A stretch of DNA of 19,748 nucleotides from JAIBAI01 sp044238875 (GTDB taxonomy: Bacteria; Bacteroidota; Bacteroidia; M30B66): the NCBI GenBank assembly GCA_044238875.1, contig JBIICM010000029.1, positions 1 to 19,748 on the forward strand, read 5' to 3'. Both the position numbers and the translations under genes were made by a program. Position 1 is the first letter of the stretch. Each line of letters opens with the position of its first letter. Under the pieces are notes generated by a model, which saw only the letters and a list, made by a program, of their open reading frames with translations, searched no databases and was not told where the DNA came from. Positions 1 through 7,914 of this stretch are shown piece by piece.

Positions 1-1109
1 AGGGCAATAAAAGCCGAGCCCGGTTGATCGGAAGAAACAGAAGCCGAATCTCCTGAAACGGCAAGACCGGCTCCTCCGGCTGTCCAGCTTAATCCGGCTT
101 CTGAATCAGCAGTATAAACAGCGTTTTCATACAGGCAAATGGAATCACGGCCTGTGATTACAGGTTGCTCCGGCCTTTTTCGTCCTAGCAGGAAGGCCTC
201 CCGGGCTATTCCGTTTATGCGGGCAGAAACCGTTAAAAAGGTGTCCTGTTGTGCGAATGTTGACGGGTAACGGCTTTCCCAGGAAACAAAATCCGCTGTG
301 CCTGCTGAAAGCAGCGTTCGGTATGGCGTTGACAATCCTTCCGGATAAAACACCTGAAGGTTTAATGCTCCTGTATCTGTCCTGCATACGATATTGTAAA
401 ACAGATCATTTGTTTTGCATATTTCTTCCGGTATAAAATTTCTGGATAAGCCTTCCTGTCCGGGATCAACCGGGGCAAACCTGATTCCAGCTGTATCCGT
501 TTTGCTTTCTGGCTTTAAAATAACGGGTACATAAAAGTGTTCACCTCCTGTAGGAAAAAGATAGCTTTGGCCTGGCAATAATATGCGACAGAGCGCACCG
601 CCTGAATCACTGGTAACATATCCGCTGATACGGGTAACTGCCTGCGGATCTCCGTTAAACACATAAAACTTTTTTGCCCCGGTATTCAGAATCCTGTCAT
701 TCAGATCAAGAAAACGGGCCGATGCCGGCTGTTCAAGATGTTTTGTTTCACTGCCCGAGAGGCGTAAACGGAAGAGTTTTGTGCTGCCCGTTCCGGCAAT
801 GGTCTGAAGACTTCCGCTGAGTTCAAAGGTGCCGCTATCTGCCTTAATTTCTCCGTTGTTTTGTATATCTCCTTTAACCGTGATGTCTCCTGAAATAAAA
901 AGCTGGCCATCCTGTTGCAGAGCCCCGTTGAGTATCATTTCTCCGCCATGCTTGAAAAGCCCGGCACTGTCAATCTGGAGCCCCCCTCTTATCTGAATCA
1001 GTGAGCCGGCATTAGAATAAATTACTGCACCCTTGTTCACCCAGATGGTTTGGGCCTGATTTGGGAGAAACCCACAAACGAATAAACCGGCCAGGATGTA
1101 GCTTTTCAT
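1..1109 (-). CDS. Large secreted/surface protein, C-terminus outside the window
   Basis: Reading the minus strand from the ATG at 1109 gives 369 codons with no stop up to the window edge, so the gene is real but truncated by the window. The first 20 residues (MKSYILAGLFVCGFLPNQAQ) look like a Sec signal peptide cut after Ala-Gln. Residues about 25-125 are glycine-rich, with short repeated beta-strand units of the 'G-I/L-x-N/S-x-G' type, suggesting a beta-helix-like stretch. Residues about 316-369 begin ITGRDSICLYENAVYTA and resemble the PKD/Ig-like domains of large Bacteroidetes surface proteins. Such proteins often end in a T9SS sorting domain, but that end is not visible here. The start ATG overlaps the gldC stop (ATGA, 4 bases), which suggests translational coupling with gldC. 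The function is unknown. The ORF is certain; export by T9SS is inference. Confidence 0.85.
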   Translation of the reverse strand, partial: MKSYILAGLFVCGFLPNQAQTIWVNKGAVIYSNAGSLIQIRGGLQIDSAGLFKHGGEMILNGALQQDGQLFISGDITVKGDIQNNGEIKADSGTFELSGSLQTIAGTGSTKLFRLRLSGSETKHLEQPASARFLDLNDRILNTGAKKFYVFNGDPQAVTRISGYVTSDSGGALCRILLPGQSYLFPTGGEHFYVPVILKPESKTDTAGIRFAPVDPGQEGLSRNFIPEEICKTNDLFYNIVCRTDTGALNLQVFYPEGLSTPYRTLLSAGTADFVSWESRYPSTFAQQDTFLTVSARINGIAREAFLLGRKRPEQPVITGRDSICLYENAVYTADSEAGLSWTAGGAGLAVSGDSASVSSDQPGSAFIA

Positions 1110-1447
1110 TTACTTTCAGGGGGCAGTAACTGAAGTTTCTCCGCATAGTACTGGCCGAAATCTCTCATTGTTTCGGCCATTTTATCTTCTCCCGTTGCAC
1201 GTTGAAGCATATCCGCCATAAGCATGATGTTCTGGTGTATGAATTGCTTCATTTCATCTACGGTCATTTCCTTTGTCCACAAATCTATGCGGAGACTATT
1301 CTGTTCTGCAGGATCCCAAACTGATAAAACAATTGCCTTAGCTTCCCTGTTTCGCACATTATTGTCATCTGCATCCCAGTGTATCTTTTCCGGCACTTTG
1401 TTTTCATCAAGTCCAACCCTGAGAATAATTTCTGATTGCTTTTTCAT
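1106..1447 (-). CDS. gldC: Gliding motility protein GldC
   Basis: This 113-residue protein starts MKKQSEIILRVGLDENKVPE and contains the stretch IHWDADD followed by a helical C-terminal half. Its size, sequence character and position directly after gldB match GldC of gliding Bacteroidetes. It has no signal peptide or membrane segment, so it is probably cytoplasmic. In Flavobacterium johnsoniae GldC is an accessory protein that improves gliding, with no known biochemical activity. The ATG at 1447 lies 12 bases after the gldB stop, so the two genes are almost certainly co-transcribed. Its TGA overlaps the ATG of the next gene. Identification rests on remembered family sequence and on synteny. 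Confidence 0.9.
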   Translation of the reverse strand: MKKQSEIILRVGLDENKVPEKIHWDADDNNVRNREAKAIVLSVWDPAEQNSLRIDLWTKEMTVDEMKQFIHQNIMLMADMLQRATGEDKMAETMRDFGQYYAEKLQLLPPESK

Positions 1448-1459
1448 TTTCTTTAGTTT

Positions 1460-2506
1460 TCAGGCCCGGCCTGGTTTGTATTTCGATTTGCTGAATATCA
1501 ATCTGGCATCTTTTTGCTGCATAAGTTTATGGATATCTGCCTCATTTTTATCCATGTAACTCTTTACCAGTTGTAACCCAAGCCAAACCCCGATTCTCGC
1601 TGGCGCCTCCTCCGGAAATCCTTTGGTAAAAGGTCCGTCATTTATATACGCCACTTCATTGTTGAAGTCGGTAGAAAAAAAGAGTTTCCGGTCAATAAAA
1701 TGACTCCATATCCGGGCTTCGTTATCATAGCACCATTTAAGCTCTTCGGCAGTATAACCAAGGATATCCGCCTCGTTTTTCTGCGGCAGCAGCATTTGTT
1801 CAAGGTAATAAATTTTTCCCTGATAGATCATGCGGGTCACAAGGTCATGGTAGGTGTCATCCATTTCCCAGCAGGAGAGCAAATAAGCCCTGATGGCATC
1901 ACAAACCATTCTGCCGCGGTGCATCTGTGCTGATTTGTATTTAGGAAAAGTCAGCAGCTCGTAGAACCTTGAGTCAGCGCCAAGATACATGTCAAGACCA
2001 ATGGCAAGCGCCGAATCGGCTGTTACAATATTATAGCTGAAACCCGATAACATAGTGTAAATATGGGGAATCAAACTGTCAGGGAAAATAGCACGGTAAC
2101 GGCCAAAGGCCTCTTCAAGTTGTTTCTTCTCTGCATCAAGGTTCGGATAATTTGTTTGTATAGCCTGATAGACCGATCTGATGTCCGGATCCTGTAAAAA
2201 CCCCCCAAGGTTTTGCTGAAACATGGGATTACCGGGGTTCCCAATCCGTATGATTCGGTTGAAATATAAATCCGTAAAAGAGCCGTACTTTTTACGCAGC
2301 CGGGTTGTATCCGCCTGAAAATTATTCAGGTTTATGCCGAAAAGATCCTTTTCGAAACGAAGAAAAACAATACTGTCTGTTTTGTTTGTTTCCTGCTGAT
2401 TGGCGAGGGTGTTATCCTTCAAATCAGTGCCGTTGGGCGCGTTATCACATGCCCACAGTGTTGTTAACAAAATGATCAGATATGCCGGAATACAGCCCTT
2501 AACCAT
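1460..2506 (-). CDS. gldB: Gliding motility lipoprotein GldB
   Basis: This is a 348-residue lipoprotein. From the ATG at 2506 the N-terminus is MVKGCIPAYLIILLTTLWAC, a short basic start, a hydrophobic run and a lipobox-like LWAC with the acceptor Cys at residue 20. The body is rich in Asp, Tyr and Phe and includes segments such as RFEKDLFGINLNNF and PHIYTMLSGFSYNIV, which resemble GldB. GldB is a cell-envelope lipoprotein needed for gliding in F. johnsoniae; its molecular role is unclear. The frame can be extended to a TTG at 2542. I reject that start because it puts 12 residues before the signal sequence and lies inside the TAAATTTG box at 2540-2547, the likely -7 promoter element of this gene. 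gldC follows 12 bases later. Confidence 0.9.
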   Translation of the reverse strand: MVKGCIPAYLIILLTTLWACDNAPNGTDLKDNTLANQQETNKTDSIVFLRFEKDLFGINLNNFQADTTRLRKKYGSFTDLYFNRIIRIGNPGNPMFQQNLGGFLQDPDIRSVYQAIQTNYPNLDAEKKQLEEAFGRYRAIFPDSLIPHIYTMLSGFSYNIVTADSALAIGLDMYLGADSRFYELLTFPKYKSAQMHRGRMVCDAIRAYLLSCWEMDDTYHDLVTRMIYQGKIYYLEQMLLPQKNEADILGYTAEELKWCYDNEARIWSHFIDRKLFFSTDFNNEVAYINDGPFTKGFPEEAPARIGVWLGLQLVKSYMDKNEADIHKLMQQKDARLIFSKSKYKPGRA

Positions 2507-2520
2507 TAACAGGTTCGTTT

Positions 2521-2528
2521 TATATTTG
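2521..2528 (+). promoter_or_regulatory. Probable -7 box for the barrel-nadE transcript (TATATTTG)
   Basis: TATATTTG is a full match to TAnnTTTG on the plus strand. It would give a leader of about 75 bases before the ATG at 2610. The -33 region is weak. It lies left of the gldB -7 box, so the two promoters face each other. Confidence 0.4.
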
Positions 2529-2539
2529 CGGAAAAAGGC

Positions 2540-2547
2540 CAAATTTA
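2540..2547 (-). promoter_or_regulatory. Probable -7 box of the gldB promoter (TAAATTTG)
   Basis: On the minus strand this is TAAATTTG, a full match to the Bacteroidetes -7 consensus TAnnTTTG. Transcription would begin near 2533, giving a leader of about 27 bases before the gldB ATG. No clear TTTG -33 box sits at the expected distance, which lowers confidence. Confidence 0.45.
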
Positions 2548-2609
2548 CTAAAACAGGCGTAGCCCTGCCTTGTATTGGTGGGTTTCATGCCAACAAACAT
2601 GAATTACCA

Positions 2610-3323
2610 ATGAAAAAAACGCTCTTCTTCTCTCTCCTTGTGTTTTTCTGTCTTTCAGGCTTTGCGCAGGAAACAAAAAGAAAATTCCGGTTCGGACTCA
2701 AAGCGGCCCCGGTTGCCGCCTGGATAAAGCCCGACTACCGATCCCTTCCAAACGGCTATTCGGTTGACGGCGGGGGAGTAAGATTGGGGTTTGTCTGGGG
2801 GCCAATGGCAGAATTTATTATCAATGAAACTTTTTCGTTCGCCACGGGCGCTGATATCAGTTATACATCCGGCAGATTGACCGGAAAAATAAATACACCA
2901 GAACTTGCTGAAGAATGGGAACAACTGTATAAAATGCGTTTTGTGGATATCCCGCTAACCCTGAAATTCAGAACCAAGGAGATCGGATACCTTAGGTATT
3001 TCGGATTGTTTGGTATGGGAGTTGGCATCAGAACATCGGCCAAAACGGAGTTTTCGCGCATTTTCCCCGATAAAAAAGAAGAAATCACACCAGATGATGA
3101 CACCGATAAATACGTGAATTTATTCAGGGGTTCTTTACTTGTTGGTGGTGGAGTAGAGTATAATTTTTCAGGCAACACATCTCTGGTGGGGAGTATCGTA
3201 TTTAACAACGGTCTCACCAATCTGATCAAAGACCAGGGGTTTTTGAAACAAGATTCTGATGTTAATTTGAATGAAAAGGGCGTGAACAATTATTTCATGC
3301 TCAACATCGGCATTTTGTTCTGA
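2610..3323 (+). CDS. Outer-membrane beta-barrel protein (PF13568 type)
   Basis: This 237-residue protein starts MKKTLFFSLLVFFCLSGFAQ, a clear signal peptide ending in Ala-Gln. The mature part has alternating amphipathic strands (KFRFGLKAAPVAAW, FSFATGADISYTSGRL, RFVDIPLTLKFR, LFRGSLLVGGGVEYNF) and ends in the aromatic strand YFMLNIGILF, as expected of a BamA-inserted barrel of the OMP_b-brl_2/PorT-like family. The frame is open upstream to 2400, but only the ATG at 2610 leads directly into the signal peptide; the upstream part overlaps the gldB start. nadE follows 28 bases later on the same strand. It resembles PorT in fold, but I do not call it PorT because relatives of this type are widespread. 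Confidence 0.85.
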   Translation: MKKTLFFSLLVFFCLSGFAQETKRKFRFGLKAAPVAAWIKPDYRSLPNGYSVDGGGVRLGFVWGPMAEFIINETFSFATGADISYTSGRLTGKINTPELAEEWEQLYKMRFVDIPLTLKFRTKEIGYLRYFGLFGMGVGIRTSAKTEFSRIFPDKKEEITPDDDTDKYVNLFRGSLLVGGGVEYNFSGNTSLVGSIVFNNGLTNLIKDQGFLKQDSDVNLNEKGVNNYFMLNIGILF

Positions 3324-3351
3324 GCCTTCACTTTTTAAGGGTTCAACGGTT

Positions 3352-5007
3352 ATGAAAATCGCGCTGGCGCAAACAAACTGCCTGATTGGCGATTTTGAAG
3401 GCACCCTGAAGAACATGCAGGGCTGCATCGAACGCGCCCGGCGTGAAGGGGTCGAACTGGTGGTGTTTCCTGAATTATCCATTTGCGGCTACCCGCCTCT
3501 CGACTTCCTTGAATATGATGATTTTATTAAAAAAAGTGCTGAAACATGTGAAGCCTTGGCCCAATCATGCAAAGGGATTTCAGCCATTGTCGGAGCGCCC
3601 GTAATTAACCCGCGTATCGAAGGTAAAAATCTCCTGAATGCAGCTCTTTTGCTTTCAGAAGGCCGCATTCATTCTGTCACAGCCAAAACACTACTGCCCG
3701 ATTACGATGTGTTTGATGAGTATCGCTACTTCGAGTCGAATGCGCACTTCAAATGTATCCGCGCCGGCGGAATAAAGATTGCGCTTACCATTTGTGAAGA
3801 CCTCTGGGATGTGGAAGAAGATAAAATGTATGTGCGCTGGCCGATGGAGGAACTGATGAAGGAAAAGCCTGACCTGATGATTAATATTGCCGCGTCTCCC
3901 TTTTCGGCCCGGCAGCAGGAAATCCGTAAAAGGGTGCTCAACAGCGCCTGCCGGCAGTTTAAAATTCCCTTGATTTATGTAAATCATGCGGGGGCGCATA
4001 CAGAGCTGGTGTTTGACGGTGGTTCGCTGGTTATGAACCGCCACGGGAACGTTGTGCTTGAATTGGATTACTTTTCGCCTGACTTCCGCATAATTGATAC
4101 CGAACTGATTGATATTGCTCCTGCCGTTGCATTCGATAAGGAATGTTTTACGGATAAAGAAGGAAGGATTGGGCTGATTAAAAAAGCGCTAATGCTGGGC
4201 ATACAGGATTTCTTTCGTAAGTCTGGTTTTTCAAAGGCGGTACTGGGCTTAAGCGGAGGTGTTGATTCTGCGTTGGTTTATGCCCTTGCCATTGAAGCTC
4301 TTGGTAAAGAAAACGTGCTCGGAGTGTTGATGCCATCCCCCTACTCCTCCGGTCATTCAGTAAATGATGCGCTTCAACTTGCTGAAAATCTGGGAGGCGC
4401 CACAGAAACCGTTCCGATCAACGGGCCGTTTGAGGCGTTTTTAACTAGTCTGTCGGGCCCTTTCCATGGTTTGCCGGCTGATATCACCGAAGAAAACATT
4501 CAGGCTAGGATAAGGGCCGTTTTACTGATGGCCTATAGCAATAAAAAAGGTTATATCCTGCTCAACACCTCCAACAAAAGCGAGGCGGCCGTGGGCTACG
4601 GTACCCTTTACGGAGACATGGCCGGTAGCCTTTCCGTCATCGGCGATCTATATAAAACGCAGGTTTATGAATTATGCAGGTACCTAAACCGGGAAAAAGA
4701 AATCATCCCGGAAAATATACTCTGCAAAGAACCCAGTGCCGAGCTTCGGCCCGGACAAAAAGACAGCGATTCGTTACCTCCATATGACTTACTTGACCAG
4801 ATTCTTTATCAGTATATTGAGTTGAAACAGGGCCCGGAGGCCATTGCGGAAAAAGGCTTTGATCCGCAGCTGGTTAAGCGTGTGCTTGCATTGGTTAATA
4901 AAAACGAGTTCAAGCGATTTCAGTCTCCGCCTGTATTGAGGGTTTCCGGTAAAAGCTTCGGTATTGGCAGGCGGATGCCGCTGGTTGGTAAATACCTGAC
5001 TCAATGA
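3352..5007 (+). CDS. nadE: Glutamine-dependent NAD+ synthetase
   Basis: This 551-residue enzyme makes NAD+ from deamido-NAD+ using ATP, with ammonia supplied from glutamine. Residues 1 to about 260 form a nitrilase-fold glutaminase with the catalytic triad Glu41 (VVFPELSICGYPP), Lys112 (TAKTLLPDYD) and Cys148 (TICEDLWD). From about 275 onward is the ATP-pyrophosphatase synthetase domain, with the P-loop SGGVDS at 301-306 and the substrate motif LLNTSNKSEAAVGYGTLYGD further on. The length is normal for the two-domain bacterial enzyme and all key residues are present. The enzyme is cytoplasmic. It follows the barrel gene closely, and its TGA overlaps the ATG of the DUF983 gene (ATGA), so the three genes are probably one transcript. 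Confidence 0.97.
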   Translation: MKIALAQTNCLIGDFEGTLKNMQGCIERARREGVELVVFPELSICGYPPLDFLEYDDFIKKSAETCEALAQSCKGISAIVGAPVINPRIEGKNLLNAALLLSEGRIHSVTAKTLLPDYDVFDEYRYFESNAHFKCIRAGGIKIALTICEDLWDVEEDKMYVRWPMEELMKEKPDLMINIAASPFSARQQEIRKRVLNSACRQFKIPLIYVNHAGAHTELVFDGGSLVMNRHGNVVLELDYFSPDFRIIDTELIDIAPAVAFDKECFTDKEGRIGLIKKALMLGIQDFFRKSGFSKAVLGLSGGVDSALVYALAIEALGKENVLGVLMPSPYSSGHSVNDALQLAENLGGATETVPINGPFEAFLTSLSGPFHGLPADITEENIQARIRAVLLMAYSNKKGYILLNTSNKSEAAVGYGTLYGDMAGSLSVIGDLYKTQVYELCRYLNREKEIIPENILCKEPSAELRPGQKDSDSLPPYDLLDQILYQYIELKQGPEAIAEKGFDPQLVKRVLALVNKNEFKRFQSPPVLRVSGKSFGIGRRMPLVGKYLTQ

Positions 5008-5372
5008 AGGCCCAAAAAATAATAAGCGTGTTGCGCTGCACCTGCCCGAGGTGCCAGAAGGGTTCGCTTTTCTTTAACCCCAACCCGTATCGTTTTGCCG
5101 ACTGGGACAAAATGAATAATTGCTGCTCTGCCTGTGGCCAGAAGTTTGAACTTGAGCCCGGCTTTTATCAGGGAGCCATGTATGTTAGCTATGCGCTGGC
5201 CGTTTCCTGGAGTATCGGTCTTTTTGTGGTCTTTTGGTTCTCGGCAGGTTTCTCACCTCTGAGCTTTTTCCTGACCAACGCCCTCAGTCTTATCATTTTG
5301 GCTCCTTTAATCTTCCGATGGTCCCGCTCGTTATACCTGCATTTATTTGTGCGCCGGCGCAAAATCCGGTAG
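5004..5372 (+). CDS. DUF983 family membrane protein
   Basis: This 122-residue protein has an N-terminal zinc-ribbon-like part with two cysteine pairs (C14-P-R-C17 and C41-S-A-C44). It is followed by the family-typical FELEPGFYQGAMYVSYALA, then two predicted transmembrane helices (about residues 55-80 and 86-108) and a basic tail RRRKIR. This matches DUF983, a family of unknown function common in Bacteroidetes and alpha-proteobacteria. The ATG overlaps the nadE stop by four bases, implying coupled translation. The gene ends 2 bases before the convergent barrel gene, leaving no space for a separate terminator. Confidence 0.9.
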   Translation: MKAQKIISVLRCTCPRCQKGSLFFNPNPYRFADWDKMNNCCSACGQKFELEPGFYQGAMYVSYALAVSWSIGLFVVFWFSAGFSPLSFFLTNALSLIILAPLIFRWSRSLYLHLFVRRRKIR

Positions 5373-5374
5373 CA

Positions 5375-6151
5375 TTAACCCCCTCGCCTCATTTTGCGTA
5401 AGTAATATGCTGAGCCGCGGTTTCGCTTTGCGTAATACTTGTTGATCTTATAGGCACCCTGCAAGTTAAGTCCCCACCAAAAACGCCTGACCGGTTGATG
5501 GATTGAACCTGAAACAATTTGTTTACCAAGGTCGCCCAGTCCTATACCCGTTCTGAATGTTGCACAGAAAGTGAGGTTCTCTGTAACATTATACATCAGG
5601 CCAAGTCCAAGTAAAGCCGAAAACGTTTGTTTACGGTAAATCGCATTGCTATAGACGGGAATACTGACCTTTGAAGGATCTCTCACTGTTATCTCTCTCT
5701 CTCTCAAATTACCCCCTCTGAAAAAAGAAATCTGTGGCCCTATTTCAAGGGTAAATCCTTGGTGATGAGAGGGACAAAAAACAAACATCAGGGGGATATC
5801 GGTATATTTTAAACTCGTTTTATAAGCGTAAAATGAGTCAATATCTGCAGGCCCATCGCCGGGATAAATCTTCAGAACTTGTGCATGCAGCATAAAATTT
5901 GTCTCCAGTTTTATTCCGTAGATTCTTTTATGATACATTCCCCCATCATCAAAGTATAATGTGCCGCTAAAACCGCCTCCCCGACCTCCGGTGTATGCGT
6001 AGGCAGTATCACTGCTTGTAAACGAGGCCGATCCGGTTAACAAATACGTTGAATTGATAGCGTAGTTCAAACCCAGATGTACGGTCTGACTTAACAATAT
6101 ATTCGCCCCAAAAAGTCCAAAAAACAACACCAGTGTGCCCGCCGATCTCAT
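5375..6151 (-). CDS. Outer-membrane beta-barrel protein downstream of groEL
   Basis: This 258-residue protein has signal peptide MRSAGTLVLFFGLFGANILL ending SQ at residue 22. The mature part has repeated amphipathic strands (YGIKLETNFMLHAQVLKI, SLKYTDIPLMFVF, GFTLEIGPQISFF, FSALLGLGLMYNV, LTFCATFRTGIGLGDLG), typical of PF13568-type barrels. The C-terminus is very basic (YYAKRNRGSAYYLRKMRRGG), which is odd after a barrel. I chose the ATG at 6151; an upstream TTG at 6178 only adds nine residues before the signal peptide. The groEL terminator lies just upstream, so the gene should have its own promoter. A weak candidate is TATTTTG about 16 bases before the ATG, with a TTTG 21 bases upstream of it. 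The function is unknown. Confidence 0.85.
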   Translation of the reverse strand: MRSAGTLVLFFGLFGANILLSQTVHLGLNYAINSTYLLTGSASFTSSDTAYAYTGGRGGGFSGTLYFDDGGMYHKRIYGIKLETNFMLHAQVLKIYPGDGPADIDSFYAYKTSLKYTDIPLMFVFCPSHHQGFTLEIGPQISFFRGGNLREREITVRDPSKVSIPVYSNAIYRKQTFSALLGLGLMYNVTENLTFCATFRTGIGLGDLGKQIVSGSIHQPVRRFWWGLNLQGAYKINKYYAKRNRGSAYYLRKMRRGG

Positions 6152-6180
6152 GGTAATCAAGTACGGACAAAATAGCAATA

Positions 6181-6230
6181 AAGTTTTTATAAAAACAAAA
6201 AGCCTCTGATTATTTCAAATCAGAGGCTTT
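6181..6230 (-). terminator. Intrinsic terminator of groES-groEL
   Basis: A perfect 13-base-pair stem pairs 6199-6211 with 6218-6230 around a 6-base loop. On the minus strand it is followed by TTTTGTTTTTATAAAAAC, a U-rich run. It sits 21 bases after the groEL stop and separates groEL from the barrel gene on the same strand. The run of A residues on its 5' side is shorter, so it is mainly a minus-strand terminator. Confidence 0.9.
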
Positions 6231-6251
6231 GCGATAGAAACTATTTTGGGC

Positions 6252-7886
6252 TTACATCATACCGCCCATGCCGCCCATACCTGGGTTGGGTGCAGCAACA
6301 GGGTTGTCTTCTTTCTTGTCGGCAACAACACATTCTGTTGTCAGCAACATACCAGCAATTGATGCAGCATTTTCAAGTGCAACGCGCGTTACTTTGGTCG
6401 GGTCAATAACGCCGGCAGAAAGCAGGTTTTCATACTCTTCGGTTCTTGCATTGTAACCGAAGTCTTTAGTTCCCTCTTTAACTTTCTGAATAACAATTGA
6501 ACCTTCACCGCCTGCATTGGCAACAATCTGGCGCAGGGGCTCCTCTAACGCACGTTTCACGATGTTAATACCGAAGGTTTCATCTTCTGTTTCACCTTTT
6601 ATATTATCCAGAGAGGATATTGCCCTGATGTAAGCAACACCACCACCCGGAACAATGCCTTCTTCAACAGCTGCGCGAGTTGCATGTAAAGCATCATCTA
6701 CACGGTCTTTTTTCTCTTTCATTTCAACCTCTGTGGCAGCTCCTACATATAGAACGGCAACACCGCCAGCCAACTTGGCAAGGCGCTCCTGAAGTTTTTC
6801 CTTGTCATAATCAGATGTTGTGGTCTCAATCTGAGCTTTGATCTGATTAACACGGGCAGCAATATCAGACTTCTCTCCTGCTCCACCTACAATTGTAGTA
6901 TTGTCTTTATCAATGGTTACTTTTTCGGCTCTGCCTAAATAGGTAAGGTCAGCGTTCTCAAGTTTGTATCCGCGCTCTTCAGAAATCATTTGCCCTCCTG
7001 TAAGAATAGCAATGTCCTCAAGCATGGCTTTGCGACGGTCTCCGAATCCTGGAGCTTTAACCGCAGCGATTCTTAGTGATCCACGGATTTTATTTACCAC
7101 AAGGGTTGCCAACGCCTCGCTGTCAACGTCTTCGGCAATAATCAGCAATGGGCGGCCCGTCTGAACAGTTTTCTCCAGAATCGGAAGTAAATCCTTCATG
7201 GTAGAAATCTTCTTGTCATAAATGAGAATGTAGGGATTCTCAAGTACCGACTCCATTTTTTCGGCATCAGTTACGAAATAAGGAGAAATGTAACCCCTGT
7301 CGAACTGCATTCCTTCAACAACTTCAACGGTTGTTTCGGTACCTTTTGCTTCTTCAACGGTAATAACGCCCTCTTTCTTAACACGATTCATCGCCTCAGC
7401 GATGAGTTTTCCAATAGCATTGTCGTTGTTTGCAGAGATTGTAGCAACCTGTTCAATTTTCTTGTTGTCATCACCAACTGATGCGCTCTGACTTTTCAGG
7501 TTTTCTACTACCACAGAAACCGCCTTGTCAACACCTCTTTTCAAATCCATGGGATTTGCTCCGGCAGCTACGTGTTTTAAACCTGCTGTAACAATAGCCT
7601 GAGCCAAAACAGTAGCTGTTGTTGTTCCATCTCCTGCTATGTCAGCTGTTTTTGAAGCCACTTCCTTGAGCATCTGAGCGCCCATGTTTTCAATCGGGTC
7701 AGTTAGTTCAACTTCTTTGGCAACGGTAACACCGTCTTTTGTAATTGCGGGAGCGCCAAATTTTTTGTCAATGATTACATTTCTACCTTTCGGGCCAAGG
7801 GTTACTTTCACAGCATTGGCCAATGCATCAACACCGCGTTTTAGTTGATCGCGAGCGTCAACGTTGAAAAAAATTTCTTTTGCCAT
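6252..7886 (-). CDS. groL: Chaperonin GroEL (60 kDa)
   Basis: This 544-residue protein is the large subunit of the ATP-driven cytoplasmic folding chamber and works with GroES. The ATPase signatures are intact: VTLGPKGRNVIID near residue 29 and GDGTTTATVLA with the catalytic Asp86, plus the apical segment GYISPYFVTDAEKM. The C-terminus ends in the Gly-Met repeat GMGGMGGMM that projects into the cavity. The length is typical. The ATG at 7886 gives the standard start MAKEIFFNVDARDQL. It follows groES by 28 bases and is closed by a strong terminator, so groES-groEL is a two-gene unit, possibly with read-through from secG. Confidence 0.99.
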   Translation of the reverse strand: MAKEIFFNVDARDQLKRGVDALANAVKVTLGPKGRNVIIDKKFGAPAITKDGVTVAKEVELTDPIENMGAQMLKEVASKTADIAGDGTTTATVLAQAIVTAGLKHVAAGANPMDLKRGVDKAVSVVVENLKSQSASVGDDNKKIEQVATISANNDNAIGKLIAEAMNRVKKEGVITVEEAKGTETTVEVVEGMQFDRGYISPYFVTDAEKMESVLENPYILIYDKKISTMKDLLPILEKTVQTGRPLLIIAEDVDSEALATLVVNKIRGSLRIAAVKAPGFGDRRKAMLEDIAILTGGQMISEERGYKLENADLTYLGRAEKVTIDKDNTTIVGGAGEKSDIAARVNQIKAQIETTTSDYDKEKLQERLAKLAGGVAVLYVGAATEVEMKEKKDRVDDALHATRAAVEEGIVPGGGVAYIRAISSLDNIKGETEDETFGINIVKRALEEPLRQIVANAGGEGSIVIQKVKEGTKDFGYNARTEEYENLLSAGVIDPTKVTRVALENAASIAGMLLTTECVVADKKEDNPVAAPNPGMGGMGGMM

Positions 7887-7914
7887 TTTTCAGTTTTATT
7901 AAAGGTTAGTGAAT

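Noticed and set aside
145..387. Minus-strand 80-codon frame in the left end
   Set aside because: It is a shadow of the longer frame 1-1109 on the same strand, which has a signal peptide and continues past the window edge.
1504..1517. Sigma54-like TGGCATCTTTTTGC on the plus strand within gldB
   Set aside because: The GG-to-GC spacing is 9 instead of 10 bases and it lies inside a coding region; it shows that partial matches occur by chance.
2507..2542. Upstream TTG start extending gldB by 12 codons
   Set aside because: It places residues before a good lipoprotein signal and lies inside a full TAnnTTTG promoter box.
2400..2609. Upstream extension of the barrel gene
   Set aside because: The 70 added residues have no protein-like character, overlap the gldB coding region, and would precede an intact signal peptide.
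2861..3289. Minus-strand 142-codon frame opposite the barrel gene
   Set aside because: It is antisense to a supported gene with a signal peptide and has no recognisable features.
6152..6178. Upstream TTG start of the barrel gene after groEL
   Set aside because: It only adds nine residues in front of a complete signal peptide beginning at the ATG at 6151.
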